A stretch of 64,000 nt of DNA, from positions 60,749,028 through 60,813,027 of the forward strand of contig OZ024936.1 of NCBI GenBank assembly GCA_964017235.1, read 5' to 3'. Origin of the DNA: Sabellastarte sp. h YS-2021. Taxonomy: Eukaryota > Annelida > Polychaeta > Sabellida > Sabellidae. The position numbers were made by a program, and so were the translations under genes. Under the pieces are notes generated by a model. That model ran no database searches. It had not been told where the DNA came from and saw only the letters and a program-made list of their open reading frames with translations. Shown piece by piece: positions 11,078 to 22,795 of the stretch; the stretch's first letter is position 1, and each line of letters starts with the position of its first letter.

Positions 11078-12859
11078 CACTAACATCATCTGAAACATAC
11101 ATATGTCCAGACCAAAAAAAAAAAAAAAAACCATTTAGCTCTGTAAATGAACGTTTATTTCTAATGATAATTCTGAATACCTCTGACACAAATTTTGAAA
11201 GTAAAAATTTCAGAGCTCTAAGTTCCATGCACTAAACATGAAAATTTTCTTTGCCAATTACAATATTAAAAATTATCACCTGTATGCAATTTACACGTAC
11301 AAAAGCATGAAAATATAAACCCAATATCTTCTCTTCAACCACTAATGCAAATTAACTTAACAAGGGAAGGTATATAAAGATGAAAATGACAATATAAAAG
11401 CATGTAGATCTATATTAACTACACAAAGACAAGAAGAGTTCCAAATTAAAAATATTTTTGTTTGGTTTACCAATTCACTAAGCTGAAATACTATAAAAAT
11501 CAAGAAAAACACTGAAAGCTCTCTTCCCTTTTAAGTTAGCGGAAATTGGTTGAACGATTTTATGAACTTTTGGTAGCTCTAACCACTTCATGATAATTTA
11601 CATACGTAAACTTTTCTATATAGAAAATTCCTAACAAGAAATAGCAACTCAAATGCCCAAATCTTGCTGTCCAGGAATAAAATTTTATCATTTGAATGAA
11701 TAAAATTTTATCATTTGAATGTGAAGTTTTCTAAATTTCCTTGGGAAAGATGATAACCCCTCAAATTTAAACTATCTTTGCACAACTCTTTTTGGACGTA
11801 AAACCTGTATAAATATTTCAAATATGAAATTGATATTACAATCAATCCAAAATGAAAGTAATTTCCAATTAAGTCTTTACAGATTAAATGACTGAAATAA
11901 CCTGCACATTAATGATGTCGCAACGTTGTCCACTGACACACTGAACAGCAATAACAAAGCAGCAAGTGACAGTGAGCTGCAAAGCAAACAACTTGTTTCT
12001 CATAATAAGCAAGTGAGTCATTCTTTCGATACTGAAACACCAAGACAAAATGACAAGTACCAATGAAACAGCAAAGTTACTACACAAAAGGTTACTACTA
12101 ACAATCAGACTAAAAAACAATGTTATACAAGAGTTATGGTGTGAAAAACTTGAATACTGTCTCATTTTGCAATCAGAAGAAAAATATTAAGTTCCTAAAG
12201 TCAATTAGATTGTTACCGTGACTATGAAGAACAGCACTAGTTAATTCACAAAATTAGTACAATGCTTGCTTGTAGATTTCATGACATTTGAATAACAAAA
12301 TGCTTGGGTTTCAAAATATATCCAATGACCTTTTCAACTAAAAAACTTGGGAATTTATGTGGGTAAAAACCCGACAATGAATACAAACAAGGAATCTGGG
12401 CAATACTTAATTAATAAGGTTCATACATAACAAATAACAAAAGAAAATAACATTTACAAATCAATGTACTAAAACAACACTACAAAAGATACTGACCAGG
12501 AAGTAAAGACTTCAAACGACAGGAAGTAGTAAATTGGTAATTATCATTAATTTTTTCTCACCAGCACTATAGTCTCTTTACATATTTGTATTCACTCACT
12601 GAACAATGCATCTACAATGTTGGCCTGTAACTCACCAAATGACACATTGGTAGTGATTAAGAAGGTAATACAAATTAAAAAATAACTTATGTACAGATAG
12701 CACACCAGTGAACAAAAATAATAACATTCAACTGCAGAGCAATTCTGGATTTCCACTTCCATACTATTGTGTTCTTGCTCAAATGATACCAATGCTATCG
12801 ACATATTACAGACACTGGTTACACAGTGTTCTAAAAATACGTTTCTGCAGGCTTACAAG
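11078..12859. other. AT-rich stretch without recognisable gene
   Basis: Open frames here are short and lack domain signatures. A tandem duplication of ATAAAATTTTATCATTTGAA occurs at about 11675-11722. I see no terminal repeats that would define an element. It could be intergenic DNA or an old degraded transposon. Confidence 0.5.
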
Positions 12860-13207
12860 ATAGAAAATTTAATAGGTAAATTAAATTTTTATAAGTTAAT
12901 ACCTTACCCAACAGACTACTACTATATGCTGAAAAAGACGTCCAGGGAATCCCCAGTCGCACTGGTACCGCCCTCTCCGCTAACTTGAGGGCTAATGCTT
13001 CATGTACTCGCCACGTGGCCATGACGTCACGGTCTCTTTTTCAGTTTCAACTACCCATAAAAAGTCCATAGGCAGGTAAAAAAGCGGGGACAGCCGGGTG
13101 GGACTCCGTCTGTTAGGTAAGGTATTAACTTATAAAAATTTAATTTACCTATTAAATTTTCTATTTTATGGCGTTAATACACCTTACCTACTACAGACTA
13201 CTGCTAC
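12860..13207. repeat. Left inverted terminal repeat and internal complementary region of DIRS element 3
   Basis: The outer edge 12860-12920 (ATAGAAAATTTAATAGG, TTTTTATAAGTTAATACC) is repeated in reverse complement at about 13110-13167. The next bases, about 13168-13207 (GCGTTAATACACCTTACC, CAGACTACTGCT), are the reverse complement of the right outer edge at about 21590-21626. A block complementary to both element ends is the internal complementary region of DIRS elements, thought to guide circle formation. Bases 12921-13050 (CTCCGCTAACTTGAGGGC, GGCCATGACGTCACGG) match the right terminal repeat. Confidence 0.85.
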
Positions 13208-13553
13208 AAGAACTATCCAGCGGAAGTGGGGTAGCTGTCTGAGGGACTGGAACGAACTCTTAAAGGGGACCAACCAACCACCCCCCCCCCCCCCCCCCCC
13301 CATTTCTCTCCTGAGACGGCAGGGGGAGAAAGAGTTCTAGCCCTGCGGAGTCCAAGGAGGGAGCCGGGAAGGCTACAAGCCCATCAACAAAATCCCTATA
13401 GAAGCTGGATGAGGGACTAAACTGGTTAGCCTACCTGCAAGAGGAGGCCTAACCTACTTGAATAAGAAAATTTAAAGACGGAATTACCCACATGTACAAC
13501 TATATACAATATGTACATATTCCTCCAGGAAAATAGGCTCAAGGTAGACAAGT

Positions 13554-16500
13554 CTAGGAGTGGACCTGCTGGGCCGCCACCACAGGGCCCATGTGGTACA
13601 ACTGGAGTCAGCCCAAGCCACATCCTTCAGATAAAACTGAGTGAAGGTTTTATGCGACTTCCAATGGCAGGCTGATAAAATCTGTTCCAAGGAGACCCCT
13701 CCTTGGAAAGCTTTGGAAGCCGCGAAAGCCCTAACATTATGTGCTTTGACCTGATGAAGAGCAAGCGACTCCTGATCCGACAACTGGTAACAGAGGATCA
13801 CGGTTTGCTTAATCCAAGAACAAACTAGATTGGGCCAACTCGGCGCCAACATATCCCCAGACAGGTCATCACTCACGCCACAGGTTTTGATCGGGAATTT
13901 TTTAAAACATAATTACCCATTATTATATGAACTTCAGCACATCAATCTACTCTGTTTATATCTCCCCAAGGAAGATGGTGTATCCCCAGACGCCGAATAC
14001 ATAACTCAAATTATATTTTCAATCTTCCTGCAATGATAACTCTAAACCTATTTTCAAAGTATTTAAATGATTGATGATTGAATGTCCATTGTAAAATAAT
14101 AATCCCAAAAGAGCATATCTGTTTCTATATTTGTTGACAAATAAAATATTATTTTTAACTCAACTCATCATATTTTTCAATCTTCCTTCAAAGTATTTAA
14201 ATGATTGATGATTCAATGTCCATTCTAAAATTCATAATCCCAAAAGCGCATATCTGTTTCTATATTTGTTCACAAATAAAATATTATTTAAAAAAAATTA
14301 TTTATATTATTATTTTATTATATTATTTTTAGAATTTGCAAATTGTTTTCAGTTATTCATTTCCTCTATACCTATATATGTGGTCCATATATATGCAACC
14401 TAAATATGTGACACAATCTCAGTTCTGACTCCCCTTTGTGTTATATGTAATGAAGCCCACCATCTCCCACCCCCACCCCTCTCCCCTTCTCCACACCTCT
14501 CTCACTATTACACAAGATCTGCAACCCCATTGAGTTCTTTGTTTCTCATCTGATATCATTAAATACCTTTGTTTATTTAGTGTCACTCAATATAGCTGGA
14601 GGTCCCAGAGGTGGGTGGGGGGAATCCGGGTGGGGGATGTGGGTTGAGCATAAATGGTAAACAAACAATCTATATAAAAGGGGTACTCAAATACAAAAAG
14701 AATTGAGAATTTTAAGTATGTGATTATCAACTGAAATGAGTTCATAACTGTAGGAGCTGTGCCAAAATTAACTGAGGCAAGTTGAATAAAACTGGGCTAG
14801 TTGAGGGTTAAAAATCCCCTAGTTTTACTACATAAGGATATAATTTCATTAATATTGGGACTTAAAGCTCACTTAAAGTGTCCATTTTGTCTACTTGAAT
14901 ATGTTTAACCAGTTTCATTTTAAAAAGTGAAAAACTCAGCAAGCAGAGGTATAACACACAAAAAAAAGTTCTTAAAAGACAAAGATAGCCATAACATTAT
15001 TAATATTCAAAATTTAAATAGACAGGCATTTCCTTTTAAAAATTCAAAGATTTCAGCTCTATAACCCACATAGTTTGACAGTTACTGGGCTTTAAAGTGG
15101 CATAATATCCATAAATTGGGTTTCTGTGGGCATTTTACAATTGTTAAAGAGACCTTAGCAATTAAACTACAGATCTGAAACTTTTTGGGGGACATACATA
15201 ACAAACAAAAATTATATATAATACAGTTTAAGACTTGTCACACTAAGCATTTCCAAATAACAGGGCAAAATACGGAAAAAATGTCAAAAAAGGCACTTGG
15301 GCGAGTGTCTATGGCCCTCATACACAGGTTAAATGTCTACTAAAAACCTTGATTTTCGGCATATGTAAAAAGGACATAATAATGCATTCCCAGATGGGAT
15401 TTCAGCTCCATCAATCACATAGTTTAACAGTTACAGGGCTTAAAGGTGGTAAAAAGTCCAAATATTGGGTCATTGTGGGCCTTTTAGAGATCTCGATGTG
15501 GCTTTCAAATTAAAGCTTCAGACTTAAAATTTGTTACATACTAAGATTACACATAGAATATGTATCTAATAAAGTTTGAAACTTCTCAGACTTACCATTT
15601 CCAAGTTACTTAGCAAAATATGTGAAAAATGTCTTAAAAGGGTCACTCAGGTGGGTGTTTAAGGTCCTCATACACAGGTTAAATGTCTACTTGAAGCCTT
15701 GATTTTTGGCACATGTAAAAAGAACATAATAATGTATTCCCAGATGAGATTTCAGCTCTATCAGTCACATAGTTTAACAGTCACAGGCCTTAAAATTGGC
15801 AAAAAGTCCAAATACTGGGTCTTTATGGGGCCTTCTAGAGACCTAAATGTGGCCTTCAAATTAAAGCTTCAGACTTAAAATTTGTCACATACTAAGATTA
15901 CACATAGAATATGCATCTAATACAGTTTGAAACTTCTTAGACTTACCATTTCCAAGTTACAGGGAAAAATATGTGAAAAATGTCTAAAAATGGTCACTCG
16001 GGTGGGGATTTATGGTCCCCATACACAGGTTAAATGTCTTCTTAAAGCCTTAATTTTTGGCACATATAAAAATAACATACTAATATCTTCTCAGATAGGA
16101 TTTGAGCTCTATCAGTCACATAGTTTGACAGTCACAGGGCTTAAAAGTAGCAAAAAGTCCAAATATTGGGTCTTTGGGAGCCTTTTAGAGACCTCAATTT
16201 GACCTTCAAAATTAAAGCTTCAGACTTAAAATCTGTTACATACTAAGATTACACACAGAATATATATCTAATACAGTTTGAAACTTCTCAGACTTACCAT
16301 TTCCAAGTTACAGGGAAAAAGATGTGAAAAATGTCTTATAAGGGTCACTCGGGTGGGTGTTTATGGTCCTGATACACAGGTTAACTGTCTATTAAAGGCC
16401 TAAATGTTGGGGCACATATAAGAAAACACATAGATATATTCCCACACAATATTTAATTTAGATGAGAGACATAGTTTGAAAGCTACAGTGCTTGAAAGCG

Positions 16501-17019
16501 GCAAAAAGTGCATAAATTGGGTCTCTGTGGGCACTTTTGAGACCTTAAGTCGACCCCTTTGGGTAAACCTACAGCCCTAAAATTTTCTACAGACAAGGAT
16601 TACATATCAAAGTTATACCTAGCGCAGTTTGAGACTCATCAGAATTATCACTTCCAAATTATAGGGCAAAATATGTGAAAAGTATAGCAAAAAATCCCTA
16701 AGTGGGGGTATTTATGGGCCTCAAACACAATTTTCTCCTCAACTTAAAGTCATGATTTTCGGCACATGTACTAAGAACATATTAATGTGTTGTCAGGTAA
16801 AATTTCAGCCAGCTGAGCATCATAGTTTGTGACCTACAGGGCTCTAAGTGGCCAAAAGTGCAATTTCTGACCTTAAGGTGGCCATAAGTTCTTTTTTACT
16901 GGGAGTTTAAGGTCACCTTAAAATAGGGATCTTCCTTTGGGCACCCTTAACATGTGTACCAAGTTTGAAAAAAAAATATTAATTTGTTTTTGAGTTATCG
17001 CGTCCACAAGGAAATTTCT

Positions 17020-17053
<34 letters not shown>

Positions 17054-17976
17054 GACGGACCTGAATCCAATATATCCCCGACTTTCGTCTGGGGATATAA
17101 TGATAGAAGGTGAAATATCCTTGTTGAAATTCTTCTTAAAGGAGACGAACACAAGTTCCTTCTTGCTCCTCAGATCCTGAGTTTTGTCCAGGTAATAGCG
17201 TAAAGCTCCAACTGGACAATGAGATCTGTCCTCCTTGAGAGATCTATCTAGAGTAGGCGCCAGGGCCGGGATCACCACTGGAGTCACTCTCTGAGCCCTT
17301 CCGTGCAAGCTGGTTCTTTGACAGAAAACTTGGCGAGGGGCACAGAGAAACCTTGGACCAATCCGACTGGGGACGGATGTTCCTATTAACCCAGGCGTGA
17401 ATTTCGCTCCTGCGCTTTCCTGAACCCAGAGCCAAAAGAAAACCGTCTTTAAGGTTAAGTGCTTTAAGGATGCCTTAAGGAGAGGTTCAAATGGGGCCTT
17501 CATCAACTGGTGAAGGACCAAGGAAAGATTCCAGGGACACCTCGACACCCTGTGGGTCTGTCCCTGTGGAAACTGTCAAACAACCTGTTGAGATTCTCAT
17601 TTTTGCTGATACTAACAGAAGAGTTTCCTATTTTATCAGCAATGGCCGACCTGTACCCATCTATGGTACTAGGCTGTAACTTTCTGTCCTGAAACAGGAG
17701 CAGGAGAATATCAGTGATTTGTTCCACAGATGGTGAATGGAAGTCCACCTGATCCGCCTTGCACCATTGAACAAAAATGGACCACTTTGCTTCATAAATA
17801 AATCTGGTAGACTGTCTTTGAGGTGCTTCAATTCTTGTTGCCACTTGGTCAGAGAAACCCTGCTCCCGAATAGCCTTGGCTCTAAGAGCAAGGCATGGAG
17901 GTTCAGGTTCTGCAGATCCCTGTGTAAGCTGCCGTTGAAGGTCTGGGTCAGGAGATCCGGACGGTTTGGAAGGCAT
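13554..17976 (-). pseudogene. DIRS tyrosine recombinase split by a transposon (element 3)
   Basis: The N-terminal half (17976 to about 17101) includes RIEAPQRQSTRFIYEAKW, LLLLFQDRKLQPST, DSFHRDRPTGCRGVP, the first catalytic arginine region (SGKRRSEIHAW, about 17400) and LRYYLDKTQDL. The C-terminal half (13821 to 13554) includes WIKQTVILCYQLSDQ, the HxxR box AHNVRAFAASKAF, ACHWKSHKTFTQFYLKDVAW with the catalytic Tyr, and a tail ending LYHMGPVVAAQQVHS at a stop near 13554. The 3.27-kb element at 13825-17098 separates the first Arg from HxxR. Frame changes near 17500, 17430 and 13612 add to the damage, so this gene is dead. Confidence 0.9.
13825..17098 (+). mobile_element. Helitron-like non-autonomous element, copy 1 (3.27 kb)
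   Basis: Begins CTAGATTGGGCCAACTCGGC and ends with a hairpin, ATATCCCCGAC, TTTC, GTCTGGGGATAT, with AA on both sides. Comparison with the uninterrupted recombinase of element 2 shows only an AA is in excess, so it either duplicated two bases or inserted between A and T as Helitrons do. Read on the minus strand it ends in CTAG, the classical Helitron CTRR form. The core holds about five tandem units of 350 bp (CACAGGTTAAATGTCT near 15325, 15674, 16025, 16376). A (CGG)n tract lies at about 17020-17052. Nothing coding is seen. It is nearly identical to copy 3 (53054-56316). Confidence 0.85.
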
Positions 17977-17984
17977 ACCGGTAG

Positions 17985-18484
17985 TGGGTGGATTAAAACG
18001 TGTGCTCGATTAATTGTCAGTGTACAATCGCGGTTGGTCATTAACATTTTTGTAATGCTCGAATATTCAACTTAAATCTTACCTTTCCAGATTTATCTCA
18101 ATATCCACATATTTTCCATGTATTTTACAAATTTTTACTTAATAAATCAACAGATTTGTCATGCATTTCGAGTTTGTTTATGTCTACGGCCACATTTTTA
18201 CTGTAAGTGGGTGCTTTTGGTAGATTCTAAATGTCGGAACACTGTTATTCTTACCAGATTGACCTATACTTTATCCCGGAAAGTGTTTCATAAATAATAA
18301 ACAATAATGGAGTAAAATACTCGATTAGGGGTCAATCATCATTCGGAAAAATGGACGAATAATCTATCATGAAAATTGGAGGTGATTCCCAACACTACAT
18401 CTATGCTTATTCTTGCTCGAGGCCCAGTTCTAAATTTATCGGAGAACCGATGCAAATCTGTATCCACCGGAAAGACAACTCACC
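17985..18484. other. Unassigned sequence at the deletion junction of DIRS element 3
   Basis: DIRS homology ends at about 17990 in the RT tail (LPNRPDLLTQTFNGS). The next 450 bp are unrelated AT-rich sequence without ORFs, and lead into a minisatellite array. Confidence 0.5.
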
Positions 18485-19844
18485 AAAGCCAGTGAACCGT
18501 TGTTTGACCTTGAAGGAGGGGCCAAAGGTCAAATCTGACAGAAGATTCCCAGCCCACAATATCCTGAAAGTTGGTTTCATATTGCAAACCTCTGGGATCA
18601 ATAATAAACAAGTTATAAGCACTTTGGCTATCCTCGTTTGACCTTGAAGGAGGGGCCCAAGGTCAAATCTGACCACACCAGAAGATTCCCAGTCCATGAT
18701 TTCCTATAGGTTGGTTTACCATCCCAAACCTGTTGGACCAATAATAAGAGAGTTATAAGCACTTTTAACTTTGGCTATCCTCGTTTAACCTTGAAGGAGG
18801 GGCCCAAGGTCAAATCTGGCCACACCAGAAGATTCCCAGTCCATGATTTCCTATAGGTTGGTTTACCATCCCAAACCTCTTAGACCAATAATAAGCGAGT
18901 TATAAGCACTTTAACTTTGGCTATCCTCGTTTAACCTTGAAGGAGGGGTCCAAGGTCAAATCTGACCACACCAGAAGATTCCCAGCCCATGATTTCCTAT
19001 AGGTTGGTCTACCATCCCAAACCTCTTGGACCAATAATAAGTGAGTTATCAGCACTTTTAAATTTGTCTATCCTCATTTGACCTTGAAGGAGGGGTCCAA
19101 GGTCAAATCCGACCACACCAGAAGATTCCTAGCCCATGATTTCCTATAGGTTGGTTTACCATCCCAAATCTCTTGGACCAATAATGAGAGAGTTACAAGC
19201 ACTGACCACAAATCTGACCACATCAAACGATTCCCAGCCCATGATTTCCTATAAGCTGCTTTACCATCCCAAACCTCTAGGACCAATAATAAGTGAGTTA
19301 TAAGCACTTTTAAGTTTGGCTATCCTCGTTTGACCTTGAAGGAGGGGTCAAAGGTCAAATCTGACCACATCAAAAATCCGCAGCACATGATTTCCTATAG
19401 GTTGGTTTCACATTGCAAACCTCTAGGACCAATAATAAGGGAGATATAAGCACTTTTAAAGTCCGCTATGGGGGTTACTTTGGCACTCCGTGGATGACCT
19501 TGAATTGAGAGCTTCAAGGTCATATGTCTGCAAGGTTGTAGAGGACATATATATCTGTTATACATATCACCTATGAAGACATTCAACCTTCTACCTATGA
19601 GAAACAGCCAGTAGAAAAATGTAGATAATTTTCAAAGAAATGCCCACGGCGGCCATCTTGTTTTTCAGAATGAGGCTAATTTCCTTCCCAGAGAAGCTTG
19701 CCCCCCAATGAAGATCTCCTGCAAATTTGGTGAACCTAGCTGATGTAGTTTTCCTCTTAGAGCGTTAATGCCGAAAATCTCTCTATGCGCGGCGGCGTAC
19801 CGAACGCTAAACCAAAGTATCCAGCGGATGCGTCTCTTGGATAC
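18485..19844 (+). repeat. Minisatellite array (about 145-bp unit) and Helitron-like 3' end
   Basis: Units containing GACCTTGAAGGAGGGG, AAGGTCAAATCTGACCACAC, CCATGATTTCCTATAGG, CATCCCAAACCTCT and CCAATAATAAG recur at about 18508, 18639, 18789, 18932, 19079 and 19332. After 19480 comes a unique end with TGCAAATTTGGTGAACC, TCTTAGAGCGTTAATGCCG and GCGCGGCGGCGTACCG. It finishes in a hairpin at 19817-19844 of GTATCCA and TGGATAC. The same unique end is present at 47860-47960. Confidence 0.8.
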
Positions 19845-20065
19845 AAAAAATAACTATCAAAATTCACCTCAGAGTTGAACCTGGTTGACTGCATGATTTG
19901 TGATTTTTATCCAACTTGCTTAATACTTTTTTAAATAATATTTTTTATCTGAAACAAATATAAAAGATGTTCTCAAGGCTATTTCAGAAATTTACTGTGG
20001 CAGACTAGTGTCTTGTAAACAAATAACTTCATAAAAACAGAAAATGCAATATATATGTACGTATT

Positions 20066-20680
20066 AAAAGGGAGAGCCCGAAACTGAAGGTTTGGCCCTG
20101 ATAATGGAACCGGAGGAACTTCCTTGAGTTTGGACTGATTAGGGATGTGAAAGTAGGCGCTGCTGAAGTCAAGCGACGTGACCCACTCTCCTTGTTGCAG
20201 GGACAGTCAAATGAACTCAGCTGTTTCCATTTTGAATGTTTTGACCTTGAGGAAACAGTTTAAGGCACTGATGTCCAAAATTGGCCACCATTTTTGATTT
20301 GGTTTTGGGACAATAAAGAGTCTGTTGTAAAAGGCCAGAGAGGTTTGTACCCTTACCCTTTCCACAGCTTGTTTCTGAAAGAGGGAATGCAATGCCTCCT
20401 GCAGGTAGCTGTTCCTGAGGGGATAGTTATATCCGCTCCTTATCTGAGGTATCCTGGTGAGAGGAGGCATGATCTTGAAAGGAAGGTTGTATCTCTCCTT
20501 CAGGATCGAGACCACCCTTTTACTCGAACCCTTCTGGGCCCAGACTTGCCAAAATTTTTGCAGTCTGGCCCCCGCAGGCTGACCTTCTACAACACGGAGG
20601 ACATTTGTCACAGGAGGGGCAGCAGGAGAGAGATCTACAGAAAAAGCACATTTCACAGGCTTTATTTGGCCATTTCCTGA
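20066..20680 (-). pseudogene. DIRS reverse transcriptase, N-terminal fragment (element 3)
   Basis: The frame reads AGARLQKFWQVW, ILKERYNLPFKI, AVERVRVQTSLAFYNRLF, IVPKPNQKWWPILDI and FKMETAEFI. A frame change follows, then QQGEWVTSLDFSSAYFHIP (motif A) and ending FRALPF at the breakpoint about 20066. Motif B, YLDD and all of RNase H are missing. The same DNA in a second frame encodes a Cys-rich stretch (CCPSCDKCPPCC) described among the findings. Confidence 0.85.
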
Positions 20681-20689
20681 ACTTACATT

Positions 20690-21338
20690 GGGACTTAACC
20701 TTTCTTTTGTGGTGGCCCGTTCAAAAACACAGAATGTGCAGGGTCAGCTTCTGATCCCGAAGCCTGATCCTCCTGTAAGTCATAAGATACCGGAAACAGT
20801 GTGCGGCAGGAAAGATGAAGCAGATAAGACCCCTGCAGGCAGGGGATGAGAAACCTTCACTTTAACCGAGGAAAACACCAGTGCAATATTTCCTACTGCA
20901 GACACAGGTTGTGCAGACAAAGGGTTAGAACCCATGGTTAGCGGAGCCTCAATGCGAGTAAAGCGTGTAGATCACTCATCTTTTAAATTAACAGAAGAAT
21001 TATCCACAGAGGTATTACTGTGTGCAGATACAGCAGAAGCTACAGATTGGTTGAGGTCCACCGGACCTACCACACTAACCCGAGATGGGTAAATCCAAAA
21101 CGTCAGACTTAACAGCAGATTTCTTATCCTCGCGGAGTTTGTAAGTGGGCATGGCCAACTGTTTCCGCTGCTCTGGTGTGAGAAGCAAACAAGCTGTGCA
21201 GTCATCTTTTCCTTGTACACAAGGGTCTGAGCCAGCACCCTTTTCTCTGCAACACGCACAACGAATGTGGGCATCAAAATTCGCCATTATATGGCCGCAG
21301 CCTCCTTTCCTTTGGCCAGATGATGACATGATATCCAT
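20690..21338 (-). pseudogene. DIRS gag-like protein, N-terminal fragment (element 3)
   Basis: Starts MDIMSSSGQRKGGCGH (or at the second Met) and has the conserved Cys/His motif (CGHIMANFDAH, CACCREKG, SDPCV, CTAC), then LTPEQRKQLAMPTYKLRED. A frameshift near 21080 moves to SVVGPVDLNQSV. A TGA at about 20967 stands where the homologue has Trp (KDE, stop, STRFTRIEA). The helical core and RG-rich tail are gone, so gag was lost by internal deletion. Confidence 0.8.
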
Positions 21339-21434
21339 ACACTAATTTCACAACCAATTTCGCACAACCTCACACAAATAACAGCAAATAAAATGAAAAT
21401 ATTCCTTTGCAGTGAGAAACACTTTCAAGTAGTT

Positions 21435-21626
21435 TCGCGGCAAACGAAAAAGAGGCCATGACGTCATGGCCACCTGGCGAGTACAGGAAGCATTAGCCCT
21501 CTAGTGAGTGGAGAGGGCGTTCCGACCTGTGGATTCCCAGGACATCTTTTTCTGGCGTTTGGCGGACCAGCTCGTGCCGGCATATAGCAGTAGTCTGTTA
21601 GGTAAGGTGTATTAACACAATAAAAT
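21435..21626. repeat. Right inverted terminal repeat of DIRS element 3
   Basis: CGGCAAACGAAAAAGAGG, GGCCATGACGTCATGGCC (itself a palindrome), TACAGGAAGCATTAGCCC and AGTAGTCTGTTAGGTAAGG are reverse complements, with a few mismatches, of 12897-13045. The end also matches the second half of the internal complementary region near 13168-13207. Confidence 0.85.
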
Positions 21627-22495
21627 CGTCAATTTTAACTATTCACTTCTCTACAAAGGGCATTAAAAGTCAGAATAATCTACAATTAAATAAGACCAAA
21701 GCAACAATTTCCCAATCATCTCCGCTGATTATCCTTATTCATTCCACATATAACCAAATTGCCCATTATTTCAAAGAACTTTGTAACAATCTTTGTACAA
21801 TGTTTATGAAGAATCTTACAATTTAATCAAAAACTATTTGAAGTGGTCTAAGTAATAAGGAATCCTGTTGGCAATGGTTCTGGACAAAATATTGGGATTT
21901 TGGACCTCTTCCAGTAAAAATTTATTCTTTGCAACACAGTTTGGTATTTTTAGAGTGTTTTGTGTGAACCATGTTCATCCTTGTATATGAAGATATCAAT
22001 GTAGGGATGTCAAGCTCAATTCCCTCAAAATACTTAGTATAATATGCTTTGGAAAATGAATACACGTCATTACATTTCATAAGGTAACTGCTTTGTCGTG
22101 GAATTGTGTTCATATTTCACTTACTGTCAACACTGATTCAGCACATTTAAAAAGGGAAGGCTAACATCTATATCATATAAATATGCACGTGCAAGAATAG
22201 CTTTATTTCTATCAAAGTCTACACAACTACCACTTAAGCGGCATTTGGCTTTGCCCACAAACAATTTGCTTGGCCTCAAATGCAAATAATGTGTGTCAAT
22301 TTGTATATATACACATACACTGCTTCCTAATGTAGATGTATTTATACAATATCCCGCATAACACCTTATATGAAGTTGACTAAGGACTTTGTGAAGACCG
22401 GAAACAAAAAAAAAAAAAAAAAAAAAAAAAGAAACCACGAGGTGTGTTGGCTGTTGTAAGATGTGGCCTTTTTCGACACTACTGCCAACACATGA
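21627..22495 (-). other. Probable 3' untranslated region of the 14-3-3 gene
   Basis: The stretch lies between the 14-3-3 stop codon and the right end of DIRS element 3. It has no terminal repeats or arrays. On the minus strand an AATAAA signal occurs at 21921-21926, so the transcript could end near 21900. A T-run of about 26 (A-run on the plus strand, about 22407-22432) lies inside. The UTR assignment is by position only. Confidence 0.45.
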
Positions 22496-22540
22496 CTAAT
22501 TGTTTTCCTGCTGTTCTTCATCTTTATCACTTGTCCACAA
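22496..22540 (-). CDS. 14-3-3 protein, last coding exon
   Basis: On the minus strand an acceptor (GTTTTATGTCAACAG) is followed by codons LWTSDKDEEQQENN and a TAG stop. LWTSD is the invariant start of the C-terminal segment of 14-3-3 proteins, directly after helix 9, and an acidic, poorly conserved tail is normal for the family. It joins in phase 0 to the exon at 29678-29773, which ends LLRDNLT, giving the family sequence NLT-LWTSD. 14-3-3 proteins are cytosolic dimers that bind phosphoserine/threonine motifs on many partners. The tail is short (9 residues after LWTSD), and I cannot assign it to the epsilon or zeta type. Confidence 0.93.
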   Translation of the reverse strand: MWTSDKDEEQQENN

Positions 22541-22795
22541 CTGTTGACATAAAACAAATAGCAAGAATTAATGTATTAACATTATAGGATACCAAACTGG
22601 GTGATATTCAGCTGTAGGAATTGGTAAACATCCACCAAAATATTAAACTGTACAGTGGGCGGTTGGTTATTGGTTTACTAAAGACCAAGGGGCTCACTTA
22701 TTCATTTCCCAATCAACTCAATTTTATTGAAAAACCACAGTATCCAGGTGGTTAATCTCTGAACTAGCGGATTCTAAGGCACAACTAGAAACAAG

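Larger units (their letters stand above)
12860..21626 (-). mobile_element. DIRS-like retrotransposon, element 3 (internally deleted, nested insertions)
   Basis: The left end (12860) and right end (21626) are supported by inverted terminal repeats and by the internal complementary region at 13110-13207, which matches both outer edges. Inside, on the minus strand, are a gag N-terminus, an RT N-terminus, about 2 kb of foreign sequence (17990-20065) replacing the rest of RT and RNase H, the RT tail, and a recombinase gene split by a Helitron-like insertion. It cannot be autonomous. Confidence 0.85.

Noticed and set aside
11884-12165. Minus-strand frame of 93 codons with a signal-peptide-like, Cys-containing sequence
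   Set aside because: No domain, splice context or homologue recognised; composition matches the surrounding AT-rich DNA.
13098-13340. Proline-rich frame with a run of P residues
   Set aside because: It arises from a C-run next to the internal complementary region of DIRS element 3 and has no other coding support.
15927-16202. A plus-strand frame that recurs at 55157-55432 and partly at 27941-28141
   Set aside because: It lies across the 350-bp tandem units of the Helitron-like copies. Its recurrence follows from DNA copy identity, and no domain or codon bias supports coding.
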